Assembly (NCBI GenBank): GCA_037200445.1
Contig: JBBCGH010000001.1
Span: forward strand, 1,736,001-1,800,000
DNA from: Alphaproteobacteria bacterium
GTDB lineage: Bacteria > Pseudomonadota > Alphaproteobacteria > Rhizobiales > Xanthobacteraceae
Direction of reading: 5' to 3'
DNA length: 64,000 nucleotides
Under the pieces are notes generated by a model. It made no database searches. It worked only from the letters and a program-made list of their open reading frames with translations, and was not told the origin of the DNA. A program made the translations under genes and the position numbers. Position 1 is the first letter of the stretch; each line of letters begins with the position of its first letter. Below, one piece after another: positions 28,025 to 36,678 of the stretch.

Positions 28025-28216
28025 CCCAGGTCGGAAGGTTGTCTTTTGTCGGTTGCCGGGCGCCGCCAAGTCAAGTCCGGCGCACCTAGGGTCGTCCCCT
28101 TCCCCTTTATCCGGCGGAATTCCGGCCACAACACGGCAAAATGACCCGGAAAATTACCGGGGCCCGCCCGCGTCCGCCGGGCTGGAACGCAGGCTGTCGG
28201 CCCGATAAACCGGGTC

Positions 28217-28975
28217 ATGCCCCGCTACGACTTCCGCTCCGCCCGGCTGTTCGTCGATGTTCCGCTCGCGGAAGGCGCCGCGGTGCCGCTCGAAGCCGCC
28301 CAGGCGAACTACCTCCTCAACGTCCTGCGGCTGAAGGGCGGCGCGGCGGTTCTGCTGTTCAACGGACGCGACGGCGAGTGGCGCGCCGAGGTCGCGGGCA
28401 CGGCCAGGAAAAAGGTCACGCTCGAGATCGTGGAGCGTACCCGCCCGCAGACGGCGGCGCGCGGCCTCGACTACCTGTTCTCGCCGCTCAAGCACGCGCG
28501 GCTCGACTACATGGTGCAGAAGGCGGTCGAGATGGGCGTCTCGCGCCTTGCGCCAATCATCATGCGCCACACCCAGGTGGAGCGAGTGAACCTTGACCGC
28601 ATGCGCGCCAACGCGATCGAGGCGGCCGAGCAGTGCGGTATACTCAGCGTTGCGGAGGTCGCCGAGCCGAAGAAATTCGACTCGCTGATACGCGGCTGGA
28701 AGGCCGAACGGCTGCTCGTGTTTTGCGACGAGGAGGCCGACGTGAAGGACCCGGTCGCGGCGCTCGCGCCGGCGCGCGGCGGCGGCCTTGCGGGGCCGCT
28801 GCCGGTGAGCGTGCTGATCGGTCCCGAAGGGGGCTTCGCGGACAGCGAACGCGCAGCACTCCTCGAGCTGCCGAACGCTGTGCGTCTTGCGCTCGGCCCT
28901 CGCATCCTGCGCGCCGACACGGCCGCCGTTGCGGCCCTGGCGCTGGTCCAGGCCGTGCTGGGCGACTGGCGCTAG
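28217..28975 (+). CDS. rsmE: 16S rRNA (uracil-1498-N3)-methyltransferase
   Basis: SPOUT-class methyltransferase that uses AdoMet to methylate U1498 of 16S rRNA in the assembled small subunit. The 252 residues include an N-terminal PUA-like domain and the C-terminal knot with IGPEGGFADSE and LGPRILRADTAAVAAL, the AdoMet-binding loops. ATG 28217 is the only good start. The stop codon TAG at 28973-28975 forms the first bases of a small IS630-related inverted-repeat element. It is divergent from the ubiA transcription unit. Confidence 0.95.
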   Translation: MPRYDFRSARLFVDVPLAEGAAVPLEAAQANYLLNVLRLKGGAAVLLFNGRDGEWRAEVAGTARKKVTLEIVERTRPQTAARGLDYLFSPLKHARLDYMVQKAVEMGVSRLAPIIMRHTQVERVNLDRMRANAIEAAEQCGILSVAEVAEPKKFDSLIRGWKAERLLVFCDEEADVKDPVAALAPARGGGLAGPLPVSVLIGPEGGFADSERAALLELPNAVRLALGPRILRADTAAVAALALVQAVLGDWR

Positions 28976-29046
28976 TGTCCCGATTCCGAAGTTCGCCCCA
29001 TCGTGCAGCACCTTGGTATGCGAACTTCGGAATCGAAAGGACACTA
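28973..29046. mobile_element. IS630-related MITE (74 bp)
   Basis: A short non-coding element bounded by TA at both ends (28973-28974 and 29045-29046). Its 24-base left end matches the left inverted repeat of the IS630 element at 33401 in 21 of 24 positions (TAGTGTCC start, AAGTTCGC end), and the right end is its inverse. It carries no gene and would need the transposase in trans. Insertion at the TA of the rsmE stop codon kept the gene intact. Confidence 0.75.
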
Positions 29047-29060
29047 GCCATTTATTGATT

Positions 29061-29138
29061 CTAGTGTGGCTTAGGTTCAGAAGTCCGCATTGAGGACTCG
29101 CCGCAAGTCTGCTGCGGACTTCTGAACCGCCACACCAG
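29061..29138. mobile_element. second MITE-like inverted-repeat element
   Basis: Inverted arms GGTTCAGAAGTCCGC (29074-29088) and GCGGACTTCTGAACC (29113-29127) with outer GTGTGGC/GCCACAC. The layout resembles the IS630-type MITE 14 bases to the left but the ends differ (TAGTGTGGC), so it belongs to another subgroup. The right TA is degenerate (CA). Together the two form a double hairpin downstream of rsmE. Confidence 0.6.
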
Positions 29139-29337
29139 GGCGCCGCCTGCCGGAACCAAATCGGGACGACCGCGTTTCCGCTCGCCACAACCTGACTGAG
29201 GATTGGCCCAATGGCGGCCGCTTTCAGCCTCAGTGCAGCCGGAATGCCCCGCAGTCATGGGCGTGCGCGTGAATCGCGCCGTGCGTTGAAGGGGCGCACG
29301 AATTCCGGACACGACATTGGCACGGGAGAGGTGGACC

Positions 29338-30462
29338 ATGTCCGACGAATACAAGTTCGGCATCGAGGAGGAGTATTTTCTGGTCGACGCGCAGACAAAA
29401 TCGGTCGCGCGCGAAATGCCACAGGCGTTTCTTGAGAAACTCAAGTCCGTCACCGACGGACAGGCGATGGGCGAGATGTTGCAGTCGCAGCTCGAGGTCG
29501 CCACCACGCCGCACACCAGCATCAAGGATGCGCGTACCGAGTTGCGCTTCCTGCGCCAGACGGTCGCCAATATCGCGGCCGAGCACAATCTGGCGATTCT
29601 CGCGGTCGGTACGCACCCGACCGCGACATGGCGTTCGTCGGTGCAGACTCAGGCGGACCGCTACGACGTCGTGATGGAAGATCTGCAGATGATCGGCCAG
29701 CGCAACATGTTGTGCGGCCTGCATGTGCATGTCGAACTGCCCGATCCGGACGATCGCGTCGACATCATGATGCGCATGCTGCCCTACCTGCCGCTGTTCA
29801 TTGCGCTCGCGACGTCTTCGCCGTTCTGGCGCGCGCGTCCGACCGGGCTCAAGGGCTACCGGCTCGCCGCCTATGACGAACTGCCGCGCACCGGCGTGCC
29901 GGAGTTGTTCCGTACGGTCGCCGAATACGAAAGCTATATCGCGGCGCTGGTGAAGGCCGGCGTGATGGAGAATTCGAGCTACGTGTGGTGGGCGATCCGG
30001 CCGTCGATGCGGCATCCGACGCTCGAACTGCGCGCGCCTGACAGTTGCACGCGTCTGGAGGACTCGATCGCGATCGCGGCGCTCTATCGCACGATCGCGC
30101 GGCGGCTCACCCGCAATCCGTGGCAGAACTGGGACTTGACCGCCGTGACCCGCGCGATCGTGGTCGAGAACAAGTGGCGCGCGCAGCGCTACGGCGTGCA
30201 CGGCACCTTCGTCGATATCTCGGGCAACGGCGCGATTTCGGTTGCCGATCTGCTCGAGCAGGTGCTCGACGAGGTTCATCGCGACGCGGAGGTTCTTGGC
30301 TGCGTCGACGAGGTCGAGCACTGCCGCTCGATCGTCGGCGGCGGCACCTCGGCCGATACGCAACTCGCCGTGTTCGAGAAGGCGCAGGGCGGCCGCGATG
30401 ACGACCGCACCAGCGCGCTGCGCGCCGTCACCGACTGGCTCGCCGAGACAACCCTGCAATAA
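29338..30462 (+). CDS. carboxylate-amine ligase (GCS2/YbdK family)
   Basis: ATP-dependent ligase of the glutamate-cysteine ligase 2 family, 374 residues. It begins with the diagnostic FGIEEEYFLVD metal and substrate site and has GLHVHVELPD and RSSARWWPLR-like regions (WWAIRPSMRHPTLELRAPDSC). YbdK shows weak glutamate-cysteine ligase activity; the true substrate here is not known. ATG 29338 follows GGGAGAGG; a start at 29317 is in frame but lacks a site. The gene ends just before a strong intrinsic terminator at 30490. Confidence 0.88.
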   Translation: MSDEYKFGIEEEYFLVDAQTKSVAREMPQAFLEKLKSVTDGQAMGEMLQSQLEVATTPHTSIKDARTELRFLRQTVANIAAEHNLAILAVGTHPTATWRSSVQTQADRYDVVMEDLQMIGQRNMLCGLHVHVELPDPDDRVDIMMRMLPYLPLFIALATSSPFWRARPTGLKGYRLAAYDELPRTGVPELFRTVAEYESYIAALVKAGVMENSSYVWWAIRPSMRHPTLELRAPDSCTRLEDSIAIAALYRTIARRLTRNPWQNWDLTAVTRAIVVENKWRAQRYGVHGTFVDISGNGAISVADLLEQVLDEVHRDAEVLGCVDEVEHCRSIVGGGTSADTQLAVFEKAQGGRDDDRTSALRAVTDWLAETTLQ

Positions 30463-30489
30463 CGAGACCGCGTTTGTCTGAGCACCTGC

Positions 30490-30517
30490 GCCGGCCCTCG
30501 CCGAGGGCCGGCTTTTT
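30490..30517 (+). terminator. intrinsic terminator after the GCS2-type ligase
   Basis: GC-rich hairpin with arms GCCGGCCCT and AGGGCCGGC around a 5-base loop, followed by five Ts. It lies 27 bases after the ligase stop and directly touches the stop of the opposite-strand lipoprotein gene at 30518. There is no T run on the other side, so it serves the plus strand. Confidence 0.85.
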
Positions 30518-30856
30518 CTAGTTCGCCTTCGGCGCGTCGCAGTTGTTCAGCTTCGCGGCGCGGTCGGCGGCCGCCAACAGTGCTCGCGAGTGTACGTATT
30601 CGGAGCGGTAAGCCGTCGCGCTGACGATGAAGCCGCCGGGCGAGGCTTCTGCCTTCTCCATCAACTCGGCCAATTGCTTCATGCGCCCGGCCTGGCCGTT
30701 GCGCTGATCGACGATCTGCTTGCAGGTCATGAAGTCGAAACGGTCCTGCGACACGATGGAGAACCCGGCCGGATCGCTGACGGAGCCGCACCCCGCGAGC
30801 GCAAGGACGGCAAGGCAGGTGATCAGCCGAGATCGACTAGTTGCGCGAGCCGCCAT
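30518..30856 (-). CDS. small lipoprotein of unknown function
   Basis: A 112-residue predicted lipoprotein. The signal peptide ends in a lipobox LALAG-C with C23 as the lipidation site. The mature part contains FDFMTCKQIVDQRNGQAGR and a final NNCD, giving two further cysteines. I recognise no family name. The start at ATG 30856 lies inside the end of the M48 protease gene (20-base overlap), so the two share an operon and may act together at the envelope. Confidence 0.72.
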   Translation of the reverse strand: MAARATSRSRLITCLAVLALAGCGSVSDPAGFSIVSQDRFDFMTCKQIVDQRNGQAGRMKQLAELMEKAEASPGGFIVSATAYRSEYVHSRALLAAADRAAKLNNCDAPKAN

Positions 30857-32042
30857 GCGGTCCCCAGGGAGCCGGATCGGATGGTCCGGTAGCCGACGAT
30901 CCGGGCGGCGGTGTGGTGAGATCGATCGGCGGTCGTGACGGCAGGAATGGTTTGCCGCCGGAACTGTCCGGTCCCCATGGCCCGCCCCCGGTGGACGCCG
31001 ACTGCGGCAGTTCCTCCGCGGGCTGCTCCTGCGGTTCTTCGGGTTGATCGAATTGCGGCACGGCGAGCGGCCCCGGATCGTGCCCTCCGGCATAGCGCAC
31101 CAGCGCATCGACGCGCGCATCTACCGGCGGATGGGTCGCAAACAGGTCCTGGATGCCTTCGCGCGGATTGTCGACGCACATCTCCATCACGGCGGAGGTC
31201 GCGCCCTCCAGCTCGCCGCGGTTCTCGATCTTGCGCAGCGCCGAGATCATGGCGTCGGGGTTCTTCGTCAGTTCCACCGAGCCGGCATCGGCGAGATATT
31301 CGCGCCGCCGCGACAGCGCAAAGCGGATCGCGATCGACAGGAACCAGGCGAGCGCGATCAGCGCGACCGCAATGATGATCGCAATGACGGCGCCGCCGCG
31401 CCCGCGATCGCTGTCGCCCGACGAGCGTCCGCCGCTCCAGCGCGTGTAGAAGAACATGCGGAAGAAGAATTCCGCGAAGAACGAGATCACGCCGGCGATG
31501 ATCACGGCGATCACCAGCATGCGCACGTCGCCGTTGCGGATGTGGGTCAGTTCGTGGCCGAGCACCGCCTCGATCTCGGCATCATCGAGCGCGTCGAGGA
31601 GTCCGGTGGTGACCGTGATCGCGTACTGCTTCTCGTTCATGCCGCTCGCGAATGCATTGAGCGCCGGGCTCTCCATCACCTTGAGCTTCGGCATCGGGAT
31701 GCCGCGCGAGATGCAGAGATTCTCCAGCAAGTTGTAGAGCCGCGGCTCCTCCTGGCGCGTCACGTCGCGTCCGCCGGTCACCATGTCGATCAGCGACTGG
31801 TGGAATTTGTACGCGATGGCGATCCACAGTGCGGTGCCCACGGTCGCAAACGGCGAAGCCTTCACGGTATCGATCCAGGCGCGCTGCAACAGCCACTGCA
31901 CCGACGCGTCGTAGGAGAGCGCCTCCGCCGCCAGCGCGCCGGCAAACACCATCACATAGACGAGGAAGAACAGGCCGGTCAGCAGGATGATCGACCGCCG
32001 CCGGTTCGACTGGATGTGCGTGTAGAGGCCGTAGGCTGCCAT
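30837..32042 (-). CDS. M48 family zinc metalloprotease (HtpX-like)
   Basis: Membrane protease of 401 residues. Two helices (about 19-40 and 65-85) precede the catalytic domain with H163-E-L-T-H167, and two more helices follow (about 173-200 and 225-245), the layout of HtpX-type proteins that cut misfolded membrane proteins. The EYLADAGS segment carries the third zinc ligand. The last ~70 residues are a Pro/Gln/Ser-rich tail not found in E. coli HtpX. It lies just downstream of lemA, a recurrent pairing in bacteria, and overlaps the lipoprotein gene. Confidence 0.88.
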   Translation of the reverse strand: MAAYGLYTHIQSNRRRSIILLTGLFFLVYVMVFAGALAAEALSYDASVQWLLQRAWIDTVKASPFATVGTALWIAIAYKFHQSLIDMVTGGRDVTRQEEPRLYNLLENLCISRGIPMPKLKVMESPALNAFASGMNEKQYAITVTTGLLDALDDAEIEAVLGHELTHIRNGDVRMLVIAVIIAGVISFFAEFFFRMFFYTRWSGGRSSGDSDRGRGGAVIAIIIAVALIALAWFLSIAIRFALSRRREYLADAGSVELTKNPDAMISALRKIENRGELEGATSAVMEMCVDNPREGIQDLFATHPPVDARVDALVRYAGGHDPGPLAVPQFDQPEEPQEQPAEELPQSASTGGGPWGPDSSGGKPFLPSRPPIDLTTPPPGSSATGPSDPAPWGPHGGSRN

Positions 32043-32056
32043 TCGGGTTACCTGTC

Positions 32057-32094
32057 ATCCCGGCCAAGCGGTCGAAGACCGCGCGAGCCGGGAT
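32057..32094. repeat. REP-like nested hairpin between lemA and the M48 gene
   Basis: Outer arms ATCCCGGC and GCCGGGAT (8 bases, perfect) enclose inner arms GCGGTC and GACCGC around GAA. It fills the 73-base gap between the lemA stop and the M48 start, and could act as a partial terminator or mRNA-processing hairpin. Confidence 0.65.
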
Positions 32095-32115
32095 TCATAA
32101 ACGACAGCCTCGTTC

Positions 32116-32685
32116 TTAAAACTTCACCTGCGGCGCCTGTTCGGCCGCGGCGCGGCCCTCGCCGAGATCGAAGAAGGCATGCTCGCGGAAGCCGAGCGGG
32201 CCGGCGACCAGCACGGCAGGGAAGTTCTGGATGCCGGTGTTGTATTCCTGCACGGCGTTGTTGAAGAAGCGCCGGGCGGCGGCGAGCTTGTTCTCGATGT
32301 CGGAAATCTCACCCTGCAATTGCTGGAAGTTCTGGTTCGCCTTCAGATCCGGGTAGGATTCGGACAGCGCGAACAGTTGCCGTAGCGCGCCCGAGAGCAT
32401 GTTCTCGGCCTGGATCTTCTGGTCGAGGTTGGGCGCCGCGACCGCCATCTGCCGCGCCTTCACGACGGCTTCGAGCGTGCCGCGCTCATGGCTCGCATAA
32501 CCCTTCACGGTCTCGACCAGATTGGGGATCAGGTCGCTGCGCTGCTTGAGCTGGACGTCGATGTCGGCGAACGACTGGTTAACCCGTTGCCGCATGGCAA
32601 CAAGGCCGTTGTAGATCATGACGATCCACACCACGAGCACGACGAGGATGCCGATAATGATCCAGGTCGAGGAGATGTTGGACAT
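32116..32685 (-). CDS. lemA: LemA family protein
   Basis: A 189-residue protein with one N-terminal membrane helix (about 5-25) and a long helical domain, typical of LemA. Family hallmarks include YNGLVAMRQRVNQSFADIDVQLKQRSDLIPNLV and the C-terminal REHAFFDLGE. The function is not well defined; LemA often pairs with HtpX-type or TPM-domain proteins, as here. ATG 32685 follows an AAGGGAGCC ribosome site; an upstream extension has no support. It is the first gene of lemA, M48 protease, lipoprotein. Confidence 0.9.
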   Translation of the reverse strand: MSNISSTWIIIGILVVLVVWIVMIYNGLVAMRQRVNQSFADIDVQLKQRSDLIPNLVETVKGYASHERGTLEAVVKARQMAVAAPNLDQKIQAENMLSGALRQLFALSESYPDLKANQNFQQLQGEISDIENKLAAARRFFNNAVQEYNTGIQNFPAVLVAGPLGFREHAFFDLGEGRAAAEQAPQVKF

Positions 32686-32959
32686 AGGGGCTCCCTTTGG
32701 GCTCCGGACGGGTGATTTGCGCGCGGGAACATACCCCATCCGGTGAGTCCGGGGCAGGGCGCGGAGATGGCGTCGGCGCCCTCGAACGGCGCAGTCTTTG
32801 GTCGCTACGGGCGGCCGGGGCGTTCAAAAGCGCCGTTTGGACCCCGGTAACCGTCCGAAGGGGCCGGGAGAACCTGAATCGCTCTGGCGGCTACCAATCC
32901 ATAGGGGAACCCGGTTCCCGCGCCGCCGTTATCGGAGCGGCGCAACAGGGAGAGCACCC

Positions 32960-33403
32960 ATGATCCGGCGTCACGTGTTTGCCGCCGCCGCAGCGCTCGC
33001 GATGCTGGGTACTGCGCTTGCCCAGGACAACCCCGCCCCGTCGCGCATCGCAATGCCCGCGACAGGCGCCTATCCGGTGCGCCAGGACTCAACCCAGGTG
33101 CTCGGCTCCAATCTGATCGGCGCGAAGGTGGTCAGCATCACCAACGAGACGATCGGACGCGTGTCCAACCTGGTGGTGAACGAGAACGGCGCCGTGGACG
33201 CCGCCGTGATCTCGGTGGGCGGGCTGTTCGGCCACAAGGAGGTCGCGGTGACGTTCAAGTCGCTGATCATCGCGCGCACCAAGACGGGCGATGCAATCGA
33301 CCATGTGATCCTCGCCGCCAGCAAGGACGACCTGCGCCAGGCGGCGGAGTTCAAGCCGCTGTCGCAGCAGTTGATCGAACAGCAGGCCGCGCTGAAGCGC
33401 TAG
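32960..33403 (+). CDS. exported PRC-barrel domain protein
   Basis: A 147-residue protein with a signal peptide (about 1-22, ending GTALAQ) and a PRC-barrel domain (about 48-115: SNLIGAKVVSITNETIGRVSNLVVNENG). Periplasmic PRC-barrel proteins of this size are common in Hyphomicrobiales; their role is unclear, perhaps stress-linked. ATG 32960 follows GGGAG. The TAG stop (33401-33403) consists of the TA target plus the first base of the adjacent IS630 element, so the native stop was probably TAA or TAG. Confidence 0.82.
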   Translation: MIRRHVFAAAAALAMLGTALAQDNPAPSRIAMPATGAYPVRQDSTQVLGSNLIGAKVVSITNETIGRVSNLVVNENGAVDAAVISVGGLFGHKEVAVTFKSLIIARTKTGDAIDHVILAASKDDLRQAAEFKPLSQQLIEQQAALKR

Positions 33404-34612
33404 TGTCCCGAGTCATAAGTTCGCAACATTAGATTTGCCGCAGATTCGCGTCGTTGTGCCATGGATGTGTTGGCAACAGCGAGGGAGTTTGCGATGGCGG
33501 GTCGGCGGTTGGCGCCCCTGATGCTGAGCGCTGAGGAACGGTCGGACCTGAAGTCGTTGGCGAGCCGGCGCAAGACGGCGCAAGCGCTCGCGCTTCGGGC
33601 GCGGATCGTGCTGGCCTGTGCGGAAGGCGGGCAGAACAAAGATGTGGCTGCCAGACTGGAGCTGGACAAAGCGACGGTCGGCAAATGGCGGCGGCGATTT
33701 GTCCAGCATCGCGTGGATGGCCTGCGTGACGAGCCGCGCTCGGGGGCGCCTCGCACGATTGACGATGCCCGCATCGAGGCCGTGATCGTGACCACCTTGG
33801 AGAGCCTTCCCAAGGACGCCACGCATTGGAGTTCGCGCGGCATGGCGAAGAGGAGCGGCGTGTCGGTCTCGAGCGTGCAGCGCATCTGGCGTGCCTTCGG
33901 CTTGCAGCCGCACCGAATGGAGACGTTCAAGCTCTCGACCGACCCGGACTTCGTCGCCAAAGTGCGCGACGTCGTCGGGCTCTATGTCTCCCCACCCGCG
34001 CATGCCGTCGTGTTGTGTGTCGACGAGAAGTCCCAGATTCAGGCGCTCGACCGCAGCCAGCCGATGCTGCCGATGCGCCCCGGCCAGCCGGCGCGGCGCA
34101 GCCATGATTACAAGCGCCATGGAACGACTTCGCTGTTCGCCGCTCTCGACATCGCCACCGGCAAGATCATCGGCAAGTGTTATGGACGCCATCGGGCCGC
34201 CGAGTTCCGCAAGTTCCTCGACGAGATCGAGGCCGCAGTCCCGCGCGATCTCGACGTCCATCTCGTCATGGACAATTACGCCACCCACAAAACGCCGCTG
34301 ATCCGCAACTGGCTCGCCAAAAGGCCGCGCTGGCATGTGCACCTGACGCCGACCAGTTCATCGTGGCTCAACCAGGTCGAGCGCTTCTTCGCCCTGTTGA
34401 CCGACAAAAAGATCAGGCGCGGCATCTATCGAAGCGTCAACGCCTTGCGTGCCGACATCGCGGCTTTCGTCGGACACCACAATGCCGACCCAAAGCCATT
34501 CCGATGGACCAAATCGGCAGACGATATCCTTGCATCCGTCGAACGCTTCTGCCGATACAACCCACCGGCTAAGGCTTGATAAAATGCCGCGAACTTCTGG
34601 TTCAGGACACTA
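33401..34612 (+). mobile_element. IS630 family insertion sequence, complete
   Basis: About 1.2 kb. Terminal inverted repeats of 24 bases, 33401-33424 and 34589-34612, agree at 20 of 24 positions. TA at each edge is the usual IS630 target duplication. It carries one intact transposase gene. Both ends read CTAG across the junction. It sits directly on the stop codon of the PRC-barrel gene, and the MITE at 28973 shares its ends. Confidence 0.9.
33461..34579 (+). CDS. IS630 family transposase
   Basis: DDE transposase of 372 residues, apparently functional. The N-terminus has a helix-turn-helix ([21 protein letters not shown]), a winged linker and a second HTH ([19 protein letters not shown]). 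The catalytic core has D in CVDEKSQ, D in VMDNYATHK, and E in WLNQVERFF, the spacing expected for IS630/Tc1. Position 33461 is the first start; ATG 33494 is also possible. There is no frameshift, and intact terminal repeats suggest recent transposition. Confidence 0.95.
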   Translation: MDVLATAREFAMAGRRLAPLMLSAEERSDLKSLASRRKTAQALALRARIVLACAEGGQNKDVAARLELDKATVGKWRRRFVQHRVDGLRDEPRSGAPRTIDDARIEAVIVTTLESLPKDATHWSSRGMAKRSGVSVSSVQRIWRAFGLQPHRMETFKLSTDPDFVAKVRDVVGLYVSPPAHAVVLCVDEKSQIQALDRSQPMLPMRPGQPARRSHDYKRHGTTSLFAALDIATGKIIGKCYGRHRAAEFRKFLDEIEAAVPRDLDVHLVMDNYATHKTPLIRNWLAKRPRWHVHLTPTSSSWLNQVERFFALLTDKKIRRGIYRSVNALRADIAAFVGHHNADPKPFRWTKSADDILASVERFCRYNPPAKA

Positions 34613-34842
34613 GGGCTCCATCGTTGTTTGTTCGCGATGCACCCGAAAAGCAGACTCATCAGGAGCGGTTTGAGTTCTGTGGTTCATGAGCCGCCGCCGG
34701 CCTTCCGGGACCGCCAATCAAAACCCAAATTTGGCATATCTGCGGTGCCGCGATTGCTCGATGCGAGGTACGCTATCCCTGTCCTATCGTCGCCGGATTA
34801 CGGAACCCGAAGGAACCAAACTCGTCAGCATCGGAGATTGCC

Positions 34843-36489
34843 ATGAGCACACGTCGGGACTTTCTTCTCGGCAGCGCTTCGATGATCGCAGGATCGATGG
34901 TTGGGTCGACGGTCACGATGACAGTTTCGTTTGCGCAACAGTCCGCTCCCAATATGCCGGCCCGCAATCCCTGGCTGACGGACAGCGTTTATCCCACGTC
35001 GCATTTCAATCCGGGGGCAACGGATTCCGTCCTGCACGCGGGCCCGGTCAAGGGAAAGAAGCTCGTCCGTGACAAGGACGCCAAGGTTGTCCCGAATTTG
35101 ATGGTGTCCAATCCGACAGTGAAGAAGATCGGATCGGATACGGTACTTTTTGCGAGTGGTACGCTCGGCATCCGAAAAATTCTGGCAACCGGAAAAGCCT
35201 TCGAGTCCGTGGCGTTCCTGCCGTATCCCGGCTACGAGCAAAAGGCTCAGACGGCTGACGATCAGGCCGTTGCGGCGTTGCTGGCAGAATTTGATGCGGG
35301 ACGGCGCGCCAAGGACGAGGCCAAGCTGCTTGCTGCCGTCGGGGGCTTTGAGCGATTGGGGGTCACGCGCAACGACGGTATCAACGGCGTCTACAATCTG
35401 TTCGACCGCGACGGATTTCATTATTGCGTGTATGGCGGCACGAAGGTCATCAAAACCACCGACGACAATGCCGTCCGCGGCCCCGTTCGCGTGGTCAAAT
35501 CCGTTGACGTCGCGGCGGCGATGCCGCCCGACGAAGCCAAGGCGGTGTCGCGGATCATCGGCCTCAACATGACCTATGATGGCTTCATCGCGGCAGCCGC
35601 GCCCGGTGCGCTGGTGATTCTCGATCGCGACCTCAACGTCAAATCCTACGTGGCCTTCCCCGGTGAGGCGGTCGACAACAGCATCGTCATCGACGAGCGG
35701 AATGGCATTTACGTCGTGACCTCGCGGCGGATGGTCAAGGTCGTGTGGAACGGACAAAAGCTTTCCACTGATGAAAAAGACGGAGCATGGGAGTCCGGCT
35801 ACGAATGGACGCCAGACGAAAAGGCCCTGGCAGCCGGAGCAATTTCACGGGGCTCGGGCACAACGCCAACCCTGATGGGCTTCGGCAACGACCCGGACAA
35901 GTTGATCGTGATAGCGGACGCAGCCGAGTCGGGGGCCAACGCAGTCGCGTTCTGGCGCGAAGAAATTCCGGCTGACTTCAAGCAAAAGTCCGGCACCAAA
36001 TCACGCCGCATCGCGGATCAAGCCCGCATCGAGATTTCGCAACTCACCATCGAACCCTCGCCGAACGTCCTCGGCTACGGCGTAGTATTCATCAACGGCT
36101 CCTATCCCGACTCGATCAAGACACCCGGTGCACCTAACGCCTTCACGGCCGGCGTGACCCGGCCCGCCCCGCTCGGGGTTCAGAAATTCGAGTGGAACCC
36201 CAAAACGCACCAATTCGACAAGGCGTGGATTAACCGCGAGGTCGATAACTCGGACATCATGGTGCCGGTGGTTTCGGCGGCGACCGGCTTGCTGTACTGC
36301 GCGCACAAGGAAAATGGCGACTATCAGTACGTCGGGCTCGACTGGCAAACCGGCGAGCTAAAGGAGCGGTGGATTTTCCCCGACGACAGCCGCGTGTGGA
36401 ATGCGTTCGGTGGCATCACCACGATTCTCGAAGACGGTGACCTACTGATAGGCGGGGCATTCGGCATCAAACGAGTGATTGGAAGTTAG
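34843..36489 (+). CDS. Tat-exported orphan protein, probable beta-propeller
   Basis: A 548-residue protein I cannot place in a named family. It has a twin-arginine signal (STRRDFLLGSASM, cleaved near SFAQ) and then many short strand-turn units such as GLLYCAHKENGDYQYVGLDW and GDLLIGGAFG, suggesting a propeller like quinoprotein or SMP-30-type folds. Twin-arginine export often means a folded, cofactor-bearing enzyme. Base composition is visibly less GC-rich than the neighbours and it lies just after the IS630 element, so horizontal gain is plausible. ATG 34843 is the only start that includes the Tat signal. Confidence 0.7.
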   Translation: MSTRRDFLLGSASMIAGSMVGSTVTMTVSFAQQSAPNMPARNPWLTDSVYPTSHFNPGATDSVLHAGPVKGKKLVRDKDAKVVPNLMVSNPTVKKIGSDTVLFASGTLGIRKILATGKAFESVAFLPYPGYEQKAQTADDQAVAALLAEFDAGRRAKDEAKLLAAVGGFERLGVTRNDGINGVYNLFDRDGFHYCVYGGTKVIKTTDDNAVRGPVRVVKSVDVAAAMPPDEAKAVSRIIGLNMTYDGFIAAAAPGALVILDRDLNVKSYVAFPGEAVDNSIVIDERNGIYVVTSRRMVKVVWNGQKLSTDEKDGAWESGYEWTPDEKALAAGAISRGSGTTPTLMGFGNDPDKLIVIADAAESGANAVAFWREEIPADFKQKSGTKSRRIADQARIEISQLTIEPSPNVLGYGVVFINGSYPDSIKTPGAPNAFTAGVTRPAPLGVQKFEWNPKTHQFDKAWINREVDNSDIMVPVVSAATGLLYCAHKENGDYQYVGLDWQTGELKERWIFPDDSRVWNAFGGITTILEDGDLLIGGAFGIKRVIGS

Positions 36490-36606
36490 CTGCGTGGCCT
36501 GTGGCCCTGCTCGGAGGCCAGCATTGTCCGCTTTGCGCTGCTGCTGAGCGGACATCAGGTCGGCGAGCCTTTCAAGGAGTACACGCCCTTAGCTTCTTCT
36601 TTTTTT

Positions 36607-36678
36607 GAGCATGATCTTTTCCGAAAACCCGTACCCCACCCCGGATCAAGTCCAGGGCGGGCTTCGGGAATCATGCTC
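36607..36678. repeat. dispersed GCATGATC-type palindrome, copy 3 (long form)
   Basis: Starts GAGCATGATCTTTTCCG and ends ATCATGCTC, the same outer arms as copy 2, but the centre is expanded by about 24 bases containing CCCCGGATCAAGTCCAGGGCGGG. Its right edge gives the TAG stop of smc (36678-36680). The 117 bases between the Tat gene stop and this element hold another hairpin (GTCCGCT/AGCGGAC, about 36527-36554). Confidence 0.8.
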
